Shown here piece after piece: positions 23,810 through 32,585 of a stretch of 55,270 bases of DNA. Each line of letters opens with the position of its first letter. The first letter of the stretch is position 1. This DNA comes from a virus. Below the pieces are notes generated by a model, which saw nothing but the letters and a program-made list of their open reading frames with translations, did no database searches and had not been told where the DNA came from. The stretch lies in the IMG/VR virus record IMGVR_UViG_3300017956_000015, positions 1 through 55,270 of that record. One strand, written 5' to 3'. The position numbers and the translations under genes are program-made.

Positions 23810-24540
23810 CAGAACTGCAAAAACTAATGAAGTTCCGGGAAAACATTCATCATTTCAAAGATGAAGACCCAGGAAAGGACAAGATAGATCAAATACTGAG
23901 AGATGCTCACTCATTGGTTCCAACAAAAAACAATCTCTGGGCCTACAACATCGATGTCTACGGTCCTGAACACAAAGAAGAGAAAGAGATCGTGGCAATG
24001 CAAACAGTCAGTGGTTGGGATAAAAGGAATTTTGCACCAGGTGGGAAGGATCACGGCAACCATGATAAATTGCGAGATATCTATCACAAGTGGAAACAGG
24101 GCAGGGAGACATTGAGGCAAGACAAGTCTTTAGAAAATAGAAAACTACGAGCCAAATACAATGGTTTCAGTTTCAATGAACAAGTAACTGCTCCTTACTT
24201 GCTGGTGTACTATCAGGTACCAGGATTTCCAACTAAAAAACAAATTGAAAAAAATTACAAGAGATTGTTGATAGACTACAAAGACAACGAGCAATGGATG
24301 ATCTCTGCGTCTATGCATGGGTTTGGAACCACACTACTGGCCGCCGAGCAGGGATTACACGCAAGTTTCTGTAAATGTTATTACCATGACTTAGAAAACT
24401 TCACCAACATACTTGCCCCATTGAGACATGGTTTCAAGAATATTGCTTTCCTGTTAGGTATAGGACACCGAGATGGTGAACTGCCGTACTACAAGAATCC
24501 CAATGTTCCTAATTATAACGAAATAGTAAATTGGAAGTGA
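23806..24540 (+). CDS. Nitroreductase-family-like flavoprotein
   Basis: A 244-residue protein resembling the nitroreductase/FMN oxidoreductase family. The start has the typical KLMKFRENIHHFKDEDPGKDKI phrase (R..IR.F....), followed by a LVPTKNNLWAYNIDVY segment matching the family's 'PS..N.QPW.f.v' site. The C-terminal part contains the MISASMHGFGTTLLAAEQGL helix and a LLGIGHRDG strand, matching the 'A..lGl.s' and 'ivG' regions. Such enzymes use FMN and NAD(P)H to reduce nitro, quinone or other groups; the substrate here is unknown. It overlaps the previous gene by ATGA. Confidence 0.7.
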   Translation: MTELQKLMKFRENIHHFKDEDPGKDKIDQILRDAHSLVPTKNNLWAYNIDVYGPEHKEEKEIVAMQTVSGWDKRNFAPGGKDHGNHDKLRDIYHKWKQGRETLRQDKSLENRKLRAKYNGFSFNEQVTAPYLLVYYQVPGFPTKKQIEKNYKRLLIDYKDNEQWMISASMHGFGTTLLAAEQGLHASFCKCYYHDLENFTNILAPLRHGFKNIAFLLGIGHRDGELPYYKNPNVPNYNEIVNWK

Positions 24541-24546
24541 TGTGTG

Positions 24547-25905
24547 ATGGACAGTTATGAACATTTCAAACAAGTCTGGGAAGAGCAGACAGCACAAATA
24601 AAGCCGGCCAAGAAATTGAACCATCTGGTGTTTATTGTGGTACACCCTGACAAAATGAAATGGGATTATGCCTTGGAAAAACAACTACAGATGACGGTGC
24701 TACAGACCTCTGGTGGCATAACGGGTTCTGGCACAGGACACGTGCAAAAAATTTGCCTACAAAGTGAACTAAACCAAGTGCTTAGGTCTTGCCAACAGCA
24801 CACACACGCCATGATATGTGCCACAGGAATGATATTTGACATGACTGCTCGTGTGTCGCCCATAACAAGTTTTTACGAATGGACAAAGACAGGCGAATAC
24901 TGTAGGGGACACATAATTTCCCGTCCCAGATCTGCACACTTGAACGGACAGCACATAGAACTGAACTTAGAAAAATGGAGAGAACTAGGACAACCATCTA
25001 TCTGGGAAACCTGGAAGAAGTTTAAGAGATCAGTGGATAACTTTCATGACACTTACACGCCGTGGTGGTTGAAGCCTTACAACCGACCAGAAATAAAGAA
25101 TTTCACTACCCAAGAAAGGAGTGCAAAGGCGTGGTCCTATTACACACTGACTAGAAAGAAAGCACACCAAAGTAAAATGTGGTCTAAAATCAAGGGACTG
25201 CCTGACGGATGGATAGACAGCGTGAACGTGAACACCAGGGACAACTACACAAAGATATTGATGAAAAGGATGAGGCCCCGGTTCTATTCCGAGAACACCG
25301 AACTAATAGGAAAACTACCAAATCAGAAATTCGATCTAATATTCACTCCGACCGCCGGATACAGTGGAGAAATATTTGCTGACAGACTTGATTTTTGGGG
25401 AGAAGTTGTGTTCTATGATTACTGTGCGGAAAATATACACATCAAGCAGAACATTGTGGAAATGCAAATGACCATGGATCAGATTAAGGAATACAGCAAG
25501 ATGTCCAGACATCCGATAGTGTTCAATGATCACGGATTCTTGCAGAACCACTATCCAGACTATGACATGAAAAAATTCAAAAAGGAGTATGGTGACAGAA
25601 CGGCACTGCGTATGCTACAATACAAGATGAATAACAAGCACAAAATTGACTACTGGATTATGGACCTGATCAAAACCATTAGAGCGAAATCTAGGTCGAA
25701 AAAATATAACGAACTCGTTGATAAGATCAGAGGCAAGGATGTCTTCTTTGATGTTAGCAACATATTCAGTTATCATGTGTCCCACGCAGGGTACACTTTA
25801 GATGAGTTAATGGACACGCTGGATGACCTTAAAAAAGTTCTATCCACACACACAAACAGTTTTTACATCAAAGGCACTGCGCCTTGCAAACAGGAGATAG
25901 AGTGA
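24547..25905 (+). CDS. Unrecognised two-part protein of accessory island 1
   Basis: A 452-residue protein of unknown function. I chose the ATG at 24547 over a GTG three bases earlier. The N-terminal half starts with a hydrophobic strand (LNHLVFIVVHPDKMKW) and contains MICATGMIFDM near residue 95. The C-terminal half has a Rossmann-like succession: FDLIFTPTAGYSGEIFADRL followed by GEVVFYDYCAENIHIKQNIVE, where the Asp at the end of the strand and the following helix recall a SAM- or nucleotide-binding fold. No catalytic motif can be assigned with confidence. Highly charged linkers connect the parts. The stop overlaps the next GTG start. Confidence 0.7.
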   Translation: MDSYEHFKQVWEEQTAQIKPAKKLNHLVFIVVHPDKMKWDYALEKQLQMTVLQTSGGITGSGTGHVQKICLQSELNQVLRSCQQHTHAMICATGMIFDMTARVSPITSFYEWTKTGEYCRGHIISRPRSAHLNGQHIELNLEKWRELGQPSIWETWKKFKRSVDNFHDTYTPWWLKPYNRPEIKNFTTQERSAKAWSYYTLTRKKAHQSKMWSKIKGLPDGWIDSVNVNTRDNYTKILMKRMRPRFYSENTELIGKLPNQKFDLIFTPTAGYSGEIFADRLDFWGEVVFYDYCAENIHIKQNIVEMQMTMDQIKEYSKMSRHPIVFNDHGFLQNHYPDYDMKKFKKEYGDRTALRMLQYKMNNKHKIDYWIMDLIKTIRAKSRSKKYNELVDKIRGKDVFFDVSNIFSYHVSHAGYTLDELMDTLDDLKKVLSTHTNSFYIKGTAPCKQEIE

Positions 25906-26603
25906 AGATATTCGCAGTAAGGATAGGTGACAGGTATGGACCGGAGTATGAGTCATATCTACAATCAAAGTTGCCCGAGTACGAATTTGTTTGGATCAGG
26001 GAACCTGTACAGCACGACATATTGATGCAGTGGAACAAGATGTCTGTAATGAACATGGACATAGAAGAACCAGTTGTCGTCATGGACATAGACGTGTTGC
26101 TGGTGAATGATTACAAGCAGATGTTTGAATATCCGATCAAACGCGGCGAGTTCCTGTCGATACCTGGTTGGTGGAGGGACACCGAGCGTGAAGGTTACAG
26201 TCTCAATGGTGGTTTCTTCAAATACTACCCAACTGATTGCAAGTACATATATGAGAAATTCATGAAGGATCACTTGAAATGGCAGAGACACTACATCGAC
26301 AACGGCATAACCAAGGGACCAATCAACGGTGAACAATATTTTGTGGAGGATGCAGTGAATGAAAGGTTGGAACTAAAACTCCTACCGAACAGTTGGGTCA
26401 CACGTTGGTGCAGTGACGAAGTGGTGATCGGTGGCAAAGACATGAAAGAATGGCAGATAAAGACAACAATGAAATATCAACGGCTAACAACCAATGATTA
26501 CGTGTACCTTGGAGGAGAATTCCATCCAGACATCAAATTTGTACACTTCACACATCATGCAAACAAACCACACGATTGGGAGGGCTATAAATATTTCAAA
26601 TGA
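25902..26603 (+). CDS. Glycosyltransferase-like protein (GT-A type)
   Basis: A 233-residue GT-A-type protein with the MDID metal-binding motif (D62, D64) following a hydrophobic strand PVVV, a pattern shared with the genes at 22608 and 35544. I place the start at a GTG that overlaps the previous stop (GTGA), because an AGGAG lies five bases upstream; the in-frame TTG 18 bases earlier has no such signal. Later segments such as LSIPGWWRD and LNGGFFKYYP correspond to acceptor-side loops of such enzymes, and the C-terminal FVHFTHHANKPHDW supplies possible metal/diphosphate ligands. The sugar and acceptor are unknown. Confidence 0.72.
   Translation: MKIFAVRIGDRYGPEYESYLQSKLPEYEFVWIREPVQHDILMQWNKMSVMNMDIEEPVVVMDIDVLLVNDYKQMFEYPIKRGEFLSIPGWWRDTEREGYSLNGGFFKYYPTDCKYIYEKFMKDHLKWQRHYIDNGITKGPINGEQYFVEDAVNERLELKLLPNSWVTRWCSDEVVIGGKDMKEWQIKTTMKYQRLTTNDYVYLGGEFHPDIKFVHFTHHANKPHDWEGYKYFK
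26586..26593 (+). promoter_or_regulatory. Exact T4 late-promoter octamer inside a coding end
   Basis: TATAAATA occurs in the last codons of the preceding glycosyltransferase (Gly-Tyr-Lys-Tyr) and seven bases before the desaturase ATG at 26600. Transcription would start at about 26599, giving a leaderless desaturase message. Because the bases also encode protein, chance is a serious alternative. Confidence 0.35.
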
Positions 26604-27163
26604 TACTTTTATACGGATACATGACATATTGGGTGTTGGCCGCAATAGGAATCACCTATGGATACCATAGGTATTTTGCACACAACGATTACAAGACTAA
26701 TGCTGTGAGTGAAGTAGTGCTGTTGTACATAGGTTTGCTGTGCGGAGGACGTAGTGCCTTGACCTGGGCAGGAGTGCATAGGATACATCATGCAAACGCT
26801 GACACCGACAAGGATCCACACAGTCCGAAAAATCATCCTTGGTACGTGGTACTTTTCAGTCTATGGAAAGTTAAGAACATACCAAGGCAATTCATTAAAG
26901 ATCTAATAGCGAATCCAAGGGTGATGTTCTTCCACAGATATGGTAAATTTATTTTTGCCGCACACTGGATAATCACACCATTGATTTTTGGCGTAAATGC
27001 AGTTATAATTAACCTAATGTTGTTGATATTTTCATACTTAGGTTTTGGTATACTGAACTTTTACGGACATGATGCCAAGGGTCCTGCAAACAACTTACTG
27101 ATAAATTTGATTGCACCGTTTGAAGGGAACCACAAGGATCATCATGATTACGCAAGAATTTAA
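26600..27163 (+). CDS. Membrane fatty acid desaturase, short form
   Basis: A 187-residue integral-membrane di-iron desaturase of the acyl-CoA/acyl-lipid delta-9 type. All three histidine boxes are present: H23-R-Y-F-A-H28, H60-R-I-H-H64 and N-H178-K-D-H-H182. Hydrophobic segments surround them (residues 2-20, 38-50 and about 115-150). It is much shorter than the usual family length of around 300 residues, lacking the N-terminal region and having a compact middle, but no iron ligand of the three boxes is missing. It would insert a double bond into host fatty acids or a lipid anchor. The last 20 bases overlap the next gene. Confidence 0.87.
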   Translation: MILLYGYMTYWVLAAIGITYGYHRYFAHNDYKTNAVSEVVLLYIGLLCGGRSALTWAGVHRIHHANADTDKDPHSPKNHPWYVVLFSLWKVKNIPRQFIKDLIANPRVMFFHRYGKFIFAAHWIITPLIFGVNAVIINLMLLIFSYLGFGILNFYGHDAKGPANNLLINLIAPFEGNHKDHHDYARI

Positions 27164-27734
27164 CAGAGACAGTAGCGTAGAATACGTGCAGATGGACTTT
27201 GATGTCCCTGTTAAGCAAATTCTCACAGAGTACGAACTGATCAAGGATAGGTTAGTCACACACAGGCCCGAGGATGGGCACAAAGACTGGTGTGCAGTAA
27301 CCCTGTATGGGTTTGACTCCGATAAAACAAACAGCCACTGGGAGTACGACAGGAGGAAGCAAAGGCCAAAGGTAACAGATGTAGGAGAACGTTGTCCCAG
27401 GACGATCGAGTGGGTAAACAGCCTTCCATACGCAAGGGTGGATGACATAAGGTTTTTAGTGATAAGGCCTGGAGGTTACATAACCAAACACATCGATGTA
27501 CCGGAACGAAACTGGCTGGAACCACTCAACGTATGTTTGAGCTATCCCAAGGGAAACAGATTTGTGCTGAACAACAGAGATGTTGACTATGTACCTGGCA
27601 TGCCTTTAGTGTTGAACATTCACTACGAGCACTTTGTAGAAAACAACTCGGACGAAGAGAGGGTACACCTTCTGGTGCATGGCAAAAAGAAAAAGGAGTT
27701 TTGGAATTATGTTGAAACCTTTAGACAGCCATAA
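27144..27734 (+). CDS. Aspartyl/asparaginyl beta-hydroxylase-like 2OG-Fe(II) oxygenase
   Basis: A 196-residue protein. I chose the ATG at 27144, which has an AAGGA upstream and overlaps the desaturase by 20 bases. The segment FLVIRPGGYITKHIDV carries the HxD iron-binding pair (H116, D118), and HFVENNSDEERVHLLVHG supplies the distal histidine (H163) and the arginine that binds 2-oxoglutarate, a pattern of the Asp/Asn beta-hydroxylase family. Such enzymes hydroxylate side chains or small molecules at the expense of 2-oxoglutarate. The substrate here is unknown. It overlaps the next gene by 26 bases. Confidence 0.7.
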   Translation: MITQEFNRDSSVEYVQMDFDVPVKQILTEYELIKDRLVTHRPEDGHKDWCAVTLYGFDSDKTNSHWEYDRRKQRPKVTDVGERCPRTIEWVNSLPYARVDDIRFLVIRPGGYITKHIDVPERNWLEPLNVCLSYPKGNRFVLNNRDVDYVPGMPLVLNIHYEHFVENNSDEERVHLLVHGKKKKEFWNYVETFRQP

Positions 27735-28242
27735 ACCTGCGACATCAACAACTTTCATTCCACACGAGAGGACTGATGTACTCAGAACACTTAAAAATTA
27801 CAAGTTCAACGAGTCCGACAGGCTGGCGGACAACTACAAGGGAATAGATTGGTTCGGTCTAGAAGCAATTAGCGTGTACGAGAGAGACGGTGAGATAGTG
27901 GGTTTTTCAAGCATAGCACATCGTCCAGAATACTTTGAAAAAGGAGAGTGTAGGATTCTCAACAGGTACTACGAGTCGCCAGAGATGCGCAGGACTTCAA
28001 AGATCATAGCAGATGATCACGTGTGCGAAATGGCTATGCAACAAATAGACATGGCAAAGAAAATAGGTTTCAAGAAAGCATTCATAAGCAGGTGTAGGTC
28101 ACCTAGGCATCTCACAAAGTTTATAGATACTATGAGCACGAAAACTAAAACAAAATGGCACTTGGACGGAAAAAAGGTTGCGGTGTGCAATCCCAAAATT
28201 GATGAGTGCTGGCAGTACAAGGCATGGATGGATTTATGTTAA
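27709..28242 (+). CDS. GNAT-like acyltransferase, tentative
   Basis: A 177-residue protein starting at an ATG preceded by AAGGAG with a ten-base spacer; a start 30 bases upstream would have no such signal. The core VYERDGEIVGFSSIAHRPEYF, then a long helix (MAMQQIDMAKKIGFKKAFISRCRSP), resembles the central strands and the helix that binds acyl-CoA in GNAT N-acetyltransferases, but the usual Q/RxxGxG/A loop is not obvious. The C-terminal strand-rich part is TKWHLDGKKVAVCNPKIDECW. N-acetylation of an amino sugar would fit the neighbours but is inference. Confidence 0.5.
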   Translation: MLKPLDSHKPATSTTFIPHERTDVLRTLKNYKFNESDRLADNYKGIDWFGLEAISVYERDGEIVGFSSIAHRPEYFEKGECRILNRYYESPEMRRTSKIIADDHVCEMAMQQIDMAKKIGFKKAFISRCRSPRHLTKFIDTMSTKTKTKWHLDGKKVAVCNPKIDECWQYKAWMDLC

Positions 28243-29060
28243 AGAGAGATCAATTGCCCGCATTTAAAAAATTGCCTTACACTTTTGACGTGGATAGGAT
28301 TAATGAAATAGTGAGGCAAATGCCTGTACAGGAGGACGACCTAAAGGTCAAGGAAGGCTACGGTGACCTAGTAGGTGGCAAGACTGCCAAACTACAAAAA
28401 GCATTTGGACTTAAATTCACGAGTATAGAGGACGCATATGAATTTTTGGTGAACAACGACGTAGCCGAATCTGAATTGTACAAAAACGAGAGTCGCATAA
28501 CCAAAGCACTGGGCAACAAGCGTATGGCGTGGGACTACAGGAATTACGTGAAGCCTTATGAAAATTACATAGTCAAAGACAAGGATGGCAAGTATGAGGT
28601 AAATGGGTCACCCTACAAGCAGATAGCACTGACAGAGTACAATCCTGAAATGGAGCAACGTGTGTATGACAAGAAAATTCCAAAAGGGAGGTTAGATGAA
28701 CGACATTACAACAAGGTAAAAGATTGGGTCAAGGGAACTTACATAGAAGATGTTTTGAAAAGTTTCAGGGCAGAACACACCAGGGCAAGAATAGCCATCA
28801 TGGATCCTGGAGCCTACATAAATGATCACATAGATTATAACACCGATTACTCGGTGCGGTACCACATACCGCTGACCACAAACGAAGACTGTGGTTTCCA
28901 CGTGATCGACAGGAATGGAGTCAAGCACGAACAGAAGATGTTGCCCGGCGAGTGTTGGTTCCTAAACCAGGGTCTGAGGCACAGCGCCTGGAACAAGGGC
29001 AAGACAACCAGGGCACACATAATCATTTCATTCTTGACACAGGAGGACCTCGATGCATAG
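28236..29060 (+). CDS. 2OG-Fe(II) oxygenase-like protein
   Basis: A 274-residue protein with a C-terminal double-stranded beta-helix oxygenase domain. Iron ligands are visible as H198 and D200 (NDHIDYNTD) and H249 (LRHSAWN), and R259 (TTRAHIII) is placed to bind 2-oxoglutarate. The N-terminal 150 residues are mostly charged and helical and do not match anything I know; they may bind the substrate. The start at 28236 overlaps the previous gene by seven bases. Hydroxylation of a small molecule, sugar or peptide is possible; nothing in the sequence fixes the substrate. Confidence 0.75.
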   Translation: MLKRDQLPAFKKLPYTFDVDRINEIVRQMPVQEDDLKVKEGYGDLVGGKTAKLQKAFGLKFTSIEDAYEFLVNNDVAESELYKNESRITKALGNKRMAWDYRNYVKPYENYIVKDKDGKYEVNGSPYKQIALTEYNPEMEQRVYDKKIPKGRLDERHYNKVKDWVKGTYIEDVLKSFRAEHTRARIAIMDPGAYINDHIDYNTDYSVRYHIPLTTNEDCGFHVIDRNGVKHEQKMLPGECWFLNQGLRHSAWNKGKTTRAHIIISFLTQEDLDA

Positions 29061-29646
29061 TATACAGGCACACCTGGGCAGAACAAAGACAAATAATTTT
29101 TCAGCAATTGACATACCAGTGTTGGAGAAATATTGTGTAGGAAAGAATGTGCTAGACATTGGTTGTGCAAACGGTGATGTGGTGAAATATCTAGCGGAAA
29201 CCGGCACAAACGCATATGGCATAGACGGGGACGAAAACGCAATCAAATTATATTCAGAACAAAGAATAAGACACAGGTTGTTATGCCACGATTACACAAA
29301 AGGCCAATCATCGTTCAATATGAAAGTTGACGTGGTGCTATCGACAGATTTTTGTGAACACGTGGAAGAGGAGTTTATTGACAATTACATGAAGGATTTT
29401 TCTCTAGGCAAAGTGGTGATACTGCATACACCACCGCGAGGCACACCAGGACACCATCACGTGAACACACAGGATAGTCAGTACTGGATATTGTTATTTG
29501 CCCAATACGGTTTCAAACTGGATCAGTTTCTAACTCAAGAGGCAAGGTCTATTTCTGACTATCAAAATCCACAGGACATGGATTATTTTATAAAGCATCC
29601 GAGCATCTTGCCAAAACACAATTATTTGGTTTTTAGGAAAATATGA
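29053..29646 (+). CDS. Class I SAM-dependent methyltransferase
   Basis: A 197-residue methyltransferase with a canonical motif I (NVLDIGCANGDVVKYLAE), the acidic ribose-binding residues after the second strand (AYGIDGDENAI), and a post-motif STDFCEHVEEEF. This is the methyltransferase type-11/23 arrangement typical of enzymes acting on sugars, lipids or small molecules. The C-terminal segment after VVILHTPPRG is long enough to cap the active site. The start overlaps the stop of the oxygenase gene by eight bases, and its own stop overlaps the next ATG (ATGA). Confidence 0.85.
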   Translation: MHSIQAHLGRTKTNNFSAIDIPVLEKYCVGKNVLDIGCANGDVVKYLAETGTNAYGIDGDENAIKLYSEQRIRHRLLCHDYTKGQSSFNMKVDVVLSTDFCEHVEEEFIDNYMKDFSLGKVVILHTPPRGTPGHHHVNTQDSQYWILLFAQYGFKLDQFLTQEARSISDYQNPQDMDYFIKHPSILPKHNYLVFRKI

Positions 29647-30410
29647 AGAAAGTAATAACACACGGACACTGCTCTGCTAGGTATAAATGGCCAACGTGGC
29701 CAAATTTCCTTTCCACTTATGTTGGCGATGCGGAAATCATTAATCTAGCAAAGCCTGGGATAGGCAATGAGACAATAGCACGTGATGTTGTAAATGCAGT
29801 GTCTAAGTTTAATGACATATCACACGTGTACGTGATGTGGGGTGCTCCTCATAGGTATGATGTATTCACGGAAGGCAAACAGCAAATCAGTAATAACAAG
29901 GACAGTTGGTCAATGTATGACAACGACTTTGAATGGACAGTTTCGTACAATGGACACTACAACTCACAACCACACGAGGTATTTGACAGATTTAAGACTC
30001 TAGAAAACATACTGTACACACAGTTGTTTTTAGATAGGAAACAAATAGATTACACAATGATGATCTATGACACAAGGACATTGCCAAAGCAAATTAATTT
30101 AACAAAACCAGAAGATTTCCTGAGACAACAGATCGACTGGAGCAAATTTCTTTTCTACCAGAATCAACTGGGCCTGAGAGACTTTGCACAAGATCTGTAC
30201 CCAGACCAGTTTCCTACTCCCGATCAAACAAAGGGTGATAGGCATCTTCATCCATTGCCATATCCTCACTACAAGTGGGTAAAGGATATAATGTTCAAAA
30301 GTGTACGGGAAGTTGAAGATGCTCAGCGTTATGCCAATTGGCAGGAGGAGGACGCACATTGGATGCCAGAGGCCAAACGTGTGTTACCTTACGAGGAGTA
30401 TGATGCCTAA
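29643..30410 (+). CDS. SGNH/GDSL-like hydrolase (island 1 copy)
   Basis: A 255-residue protein with the outline of an SGNH hydrolase: the N-terminal strand ITHGHCSARYKWP carries a candidate nucleophile Ser11, followed by an INLAKPGIGNETI block II (Gly/Asn oxyanion residues), and a C-terminal HLHPLPYPHYKWV that could hold the catalytic His. A second protein of the same plan, also with Ser11, is encoded at 44804. SGNH enzymes typically add or remove acyl groups on glycans or lipids. The match is by motif order, not by overall identity. Confidence 0.62.
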   Translation: MKKVITHGHCSARYKWPTWPNFLSTYVGDAEIINLAKPGIGNETIARDVVNAVSKFNDISHVYVMWGAPHRYDVFTEGKQQISNNKDSWSMYDNDFEWTVSYNGHYNSQPHEVFDRFKTLENILYTQLFLDRKQIDYTMMIYDTRTLPKQINLTKPEDFLRQQIDWSKFLFYQNQLGLRDFAQDLYPDQFPTPDQTKGDRHLHPLPYPHYKWVKDIMFKSVREVEDAQRYANWQEEDAHWMPEAKRVLPYEEYDA

Positions 30411-30885
30411 CTACATTGAAACACAGTACACTCCTGACGTGAACCTGCTGAAATCTTATATGTCGGACCACTGGGAGGACAGCAATGAACTCTACAAGGA
30501 ATACATGAGTTGGGAAAACAACAAGTTCTTCGTGCAGGAGATAAAAAATTTTGACAGGCGTCTGTTACGTGAGATAAAGAAAATATGGAACTACATGGGT
30601 ATCAGGCCTCGAGAATGGAGATGCAATTTCTTCAGAGTTTTACCAGGCGGGGAACTGCCCTTGCACATTGATGTTTTAAGTCAGTGCAGTGTGGTTGTTC
30701 CAATGACCGAGATGACCGGTGAATTGTATTTTGATGACGGTTCTGAAGTGCTGTATAATAACATGACAATAATTAATACTAAAGTGGCGCACGGCGTAAA
30801 GGCACCAACAAAGGAACGCATAGTTTTCCACATGGGCATACACGACACGCCATTCGAGGAGATTAAAATTGGACACAATTCATAA
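30403..30885 (+). CDS. Small 2OG-Fe(II) oxygenase-like protein
   Basis: A 160-residue protein. The ATG at 30403 is preferred to that at 30400 because a GAGGAG lies at the right distance. The segment FFRVLPGGELPLHIDVLSQ contains H88 and D90; AHGV has H130; ERIVFHM has R139. That is the complete iron- and 2-oxoglutarate-binding set of a prolyl-4-hydroxylase-like fold at minimal length. It overlaps the SGNH gene by eight bases and the next oxygenase gene by 17 bases. Confidence 0.72.
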   Translation: MPNYIETQYTPDVNLLKSYMSDHWEDSNELYKEYMSWENNKFFVQEIKNFDRRLLREIKKIWNYMGIRPREWRCNFFRVLPGGELPLHIDVLSQCSVVVPMTEMTGELYFDDGSEVLYNNMTIINTKVAHGVKAPTKERIVFHMGIHDTPFEEIKIGHNS

Positions 30886-31714
30886 CAGCAATGAGACTCT
30901 ATGGCAGGGTGTGTTTCCCGAAGAGGGAACGTACCAGATAGAGAACTTCTTGAGCAATGAAGAAGTCAAATTTATTATAGATTGGTACTACAAGGAAAAA
31001 CCCAAACAAGGTTTTTATTTGCAGGAGAAAGCGTTGCAGTTCATTGGCGACCATCACGAGGATCCATCCATCAAGGAGATACTTTACCCTAGGATAAAAC
31101 AGCATTTCGGTGACTTCAGGTTATACAGTGAACTCCACAATGACACCAATCCGCACAGTGCAGATTTCATATGTGAGCAGACCAGGATATTTGGGCCACA
31201 CACTGATGCCATAACACATATACCAGGCTGGCTGACACAGAAGGACATCATAATTCCCTTGTGGATTGAGAATGACGCAGAGACACACACATACGCGATG
31301 AATCAAAGATGTTACAGACGTGGCACTCACTTCAGGAAAGGATCAACGGACACAGGAACCAATGTATACTCCAACGTGTTGCGTGACAGTTACGAGGTGC
31401 CGGGTGTGACAAATTTGAATGGCACAGAAATAGATAATGAATTCATAGAGACACACATAGGTGACAGGTTCCTCAAATCATACTTCGAGGGATTGACCGT
31501 GGAGACTGTGGAGCAGAACGTGCCTGGAAACGCTATAATAAAAGATTCAAGTGTGATACATGGCCCTTGCAATTACAACCTTGTAGGCTCTGCACGGAAA
31601 CTAAACATAAGCATCAGGATGTTCAAGCAAGTGGACACATGGGCACCCAACACTGTGTTCAGCGACGTCAACTTTGAAGCCTGTAACAAAAGGACTTACT
31701 ATGCCAAAGTATAA
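30869..31714 (+). CDS. 2OG-Fe(II) oxygenase-like protein, tandem copy A, TTG start
   Basis: A 281-residue protein. No ATG occurs near the beginning of this frame; the TTG at 30869 has a GAGGAG seven bases upstream and is the likely start. Metal ligands H111 and D113 (PHTDAITHIPGW), distal H231 (VIHGPCN) and R243 are visible. It is closely related to the next gene: shared blocks include HTDA.TH, DIIIP, NQR, THF.(R/K)G, YEGLT/FEGLT and DSSV.H. The two are therefore a tandem duplication that has since diverged. The substrate is unknown. Confidence 0.75.
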   Translation: MDTIHNSNETLWQGVFPEEGTYQIENFLSNEEVKFIIDWYYKEKPKQGFYLQEKALQFIGDHHEDPSIKEILYPRIKQHFGDFRLYSELHNDTNPHSADFICEQTRIFGPHTDAITHIPGWLTQKDIIIPLWIENDAETHTYAMNQRCYRRGTHFRKGSTDTGTNVYSNVLRDSYEVPGVTNLNGTEIDNEFIETHIGDRFLKSYFEGLTVETVEQNVPGNAIIKDSSVIHGPCNYNLVGSARKLNISIRMFKQVDTWAPNTVFSDVNFEACNKRTYYAKV

Positions 31715-32585
31715 AACGGACAGGCCCTTCACGGAAGAACAACTAGAGGGCATGGATGTCATTCATGATCCAAACACCAAAATGTTTGAATGCCAGTACG
31801 AAGAATCGTACGTCGTAGAGGATTTCATCAACGGCGTTGAGTGTGGGACCTTAGAATTATGGTTCAAGGACAACTATCCAAAGATAGGTTACGACATCAA
31901 CGATCACGTGTACCATATCACTTTTCCCATGGTGCACAAGGTAGTGTCTGACATAGTGCGTCCCAAGATCTATGAGCACTTTGGTGATGACGTAATATTC
32001 TACAGTGATGTCAGCAAGGATCCCATGAGCGTGGGAGACCAGTTCTTCAAATCCAAGAGACCGTATGGGCTTCACACGGATGCGGTCACACACCTAGAAG
32101 GCTACAGGCCATTCAAGGACATAATCATTCCAATCGCGCTAGATGGCATTGACGAGAGCCAATATGTCACTTTCAACCAGAGGTACAGAGGCCGTGCTAC
32201 TCACTTCATGCGGGGCAGGATAAAAGGCAGTTTTGCCAACTATGCCAACGTAATCAGGTATCAAGACTATGAGGAATACGGAGTAGAGGGCATAGACAGA
32301 AGCGGTCGCGATCATGACATTTTGAAAAAGATGATGCCCGATCACATACCCATGAGCGTGTATGAAGGTCTAACCATAGAAAAGATTTTACCATGGCGTC
32401 CTAGGTGTGCAATAGTGCATGACAGCAGTGTTCTTCACGCACCCGCTGATTACAGGGCACAGGGTTGTAAGGTAAAAGTTGGCCTGACACTGCACCTTAT
32501 GAAGGCCGATCCAACATACAGCAACAAATTAGAAGGATATTACACTCCGTTTAGCCGATACACAAAGCCTTTAATTAAAGCATAA
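31701..32585 (+). CDS. 2OG-Fe(II) oxygenase-like protein, tandem copy B
   Basis: A 294-residue paralogue of the preceding gene, starting at an ATG with AAAGGA upstream and overlapping copy A by 14 bases. Iron ligands are H125 and D127 (LHTDAVTHLEGY) and H246 (VLHAPAD). The long middle between the HxD and the distal His is shared with copy A, which suggests that both bind similarly shaped substrates. It is the last gene of island 1 and is followed after ten bases by a return to structural genes. Confidence 0.75.
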   Translation: MPKYKTDRPFTEEQLEGMDVIHDPNTKMFECQYEESYVVEDFINGVECGTLELWFKDNYPKIGYDINDHVYHITFPMVHKVVSDIVRPKIYEHFGDDVIFYSDVSKDPMSVGDQFFKSKRPYGLHTDAVTHLEGYRPFKDIIIPIALDGIDESQYVTFNQRYRGRATHFMRGRIKGSFANYANVIRYQDYEEYGVEGIDRSGRDHDILKKMMPDHIPMSVYEGLTIEKILPWRPRCAIVHDSSVLHAPADYRAQGCKVKVGLTLHLMKADPTYSNKLEGYYTPFSRYTKPLIKA

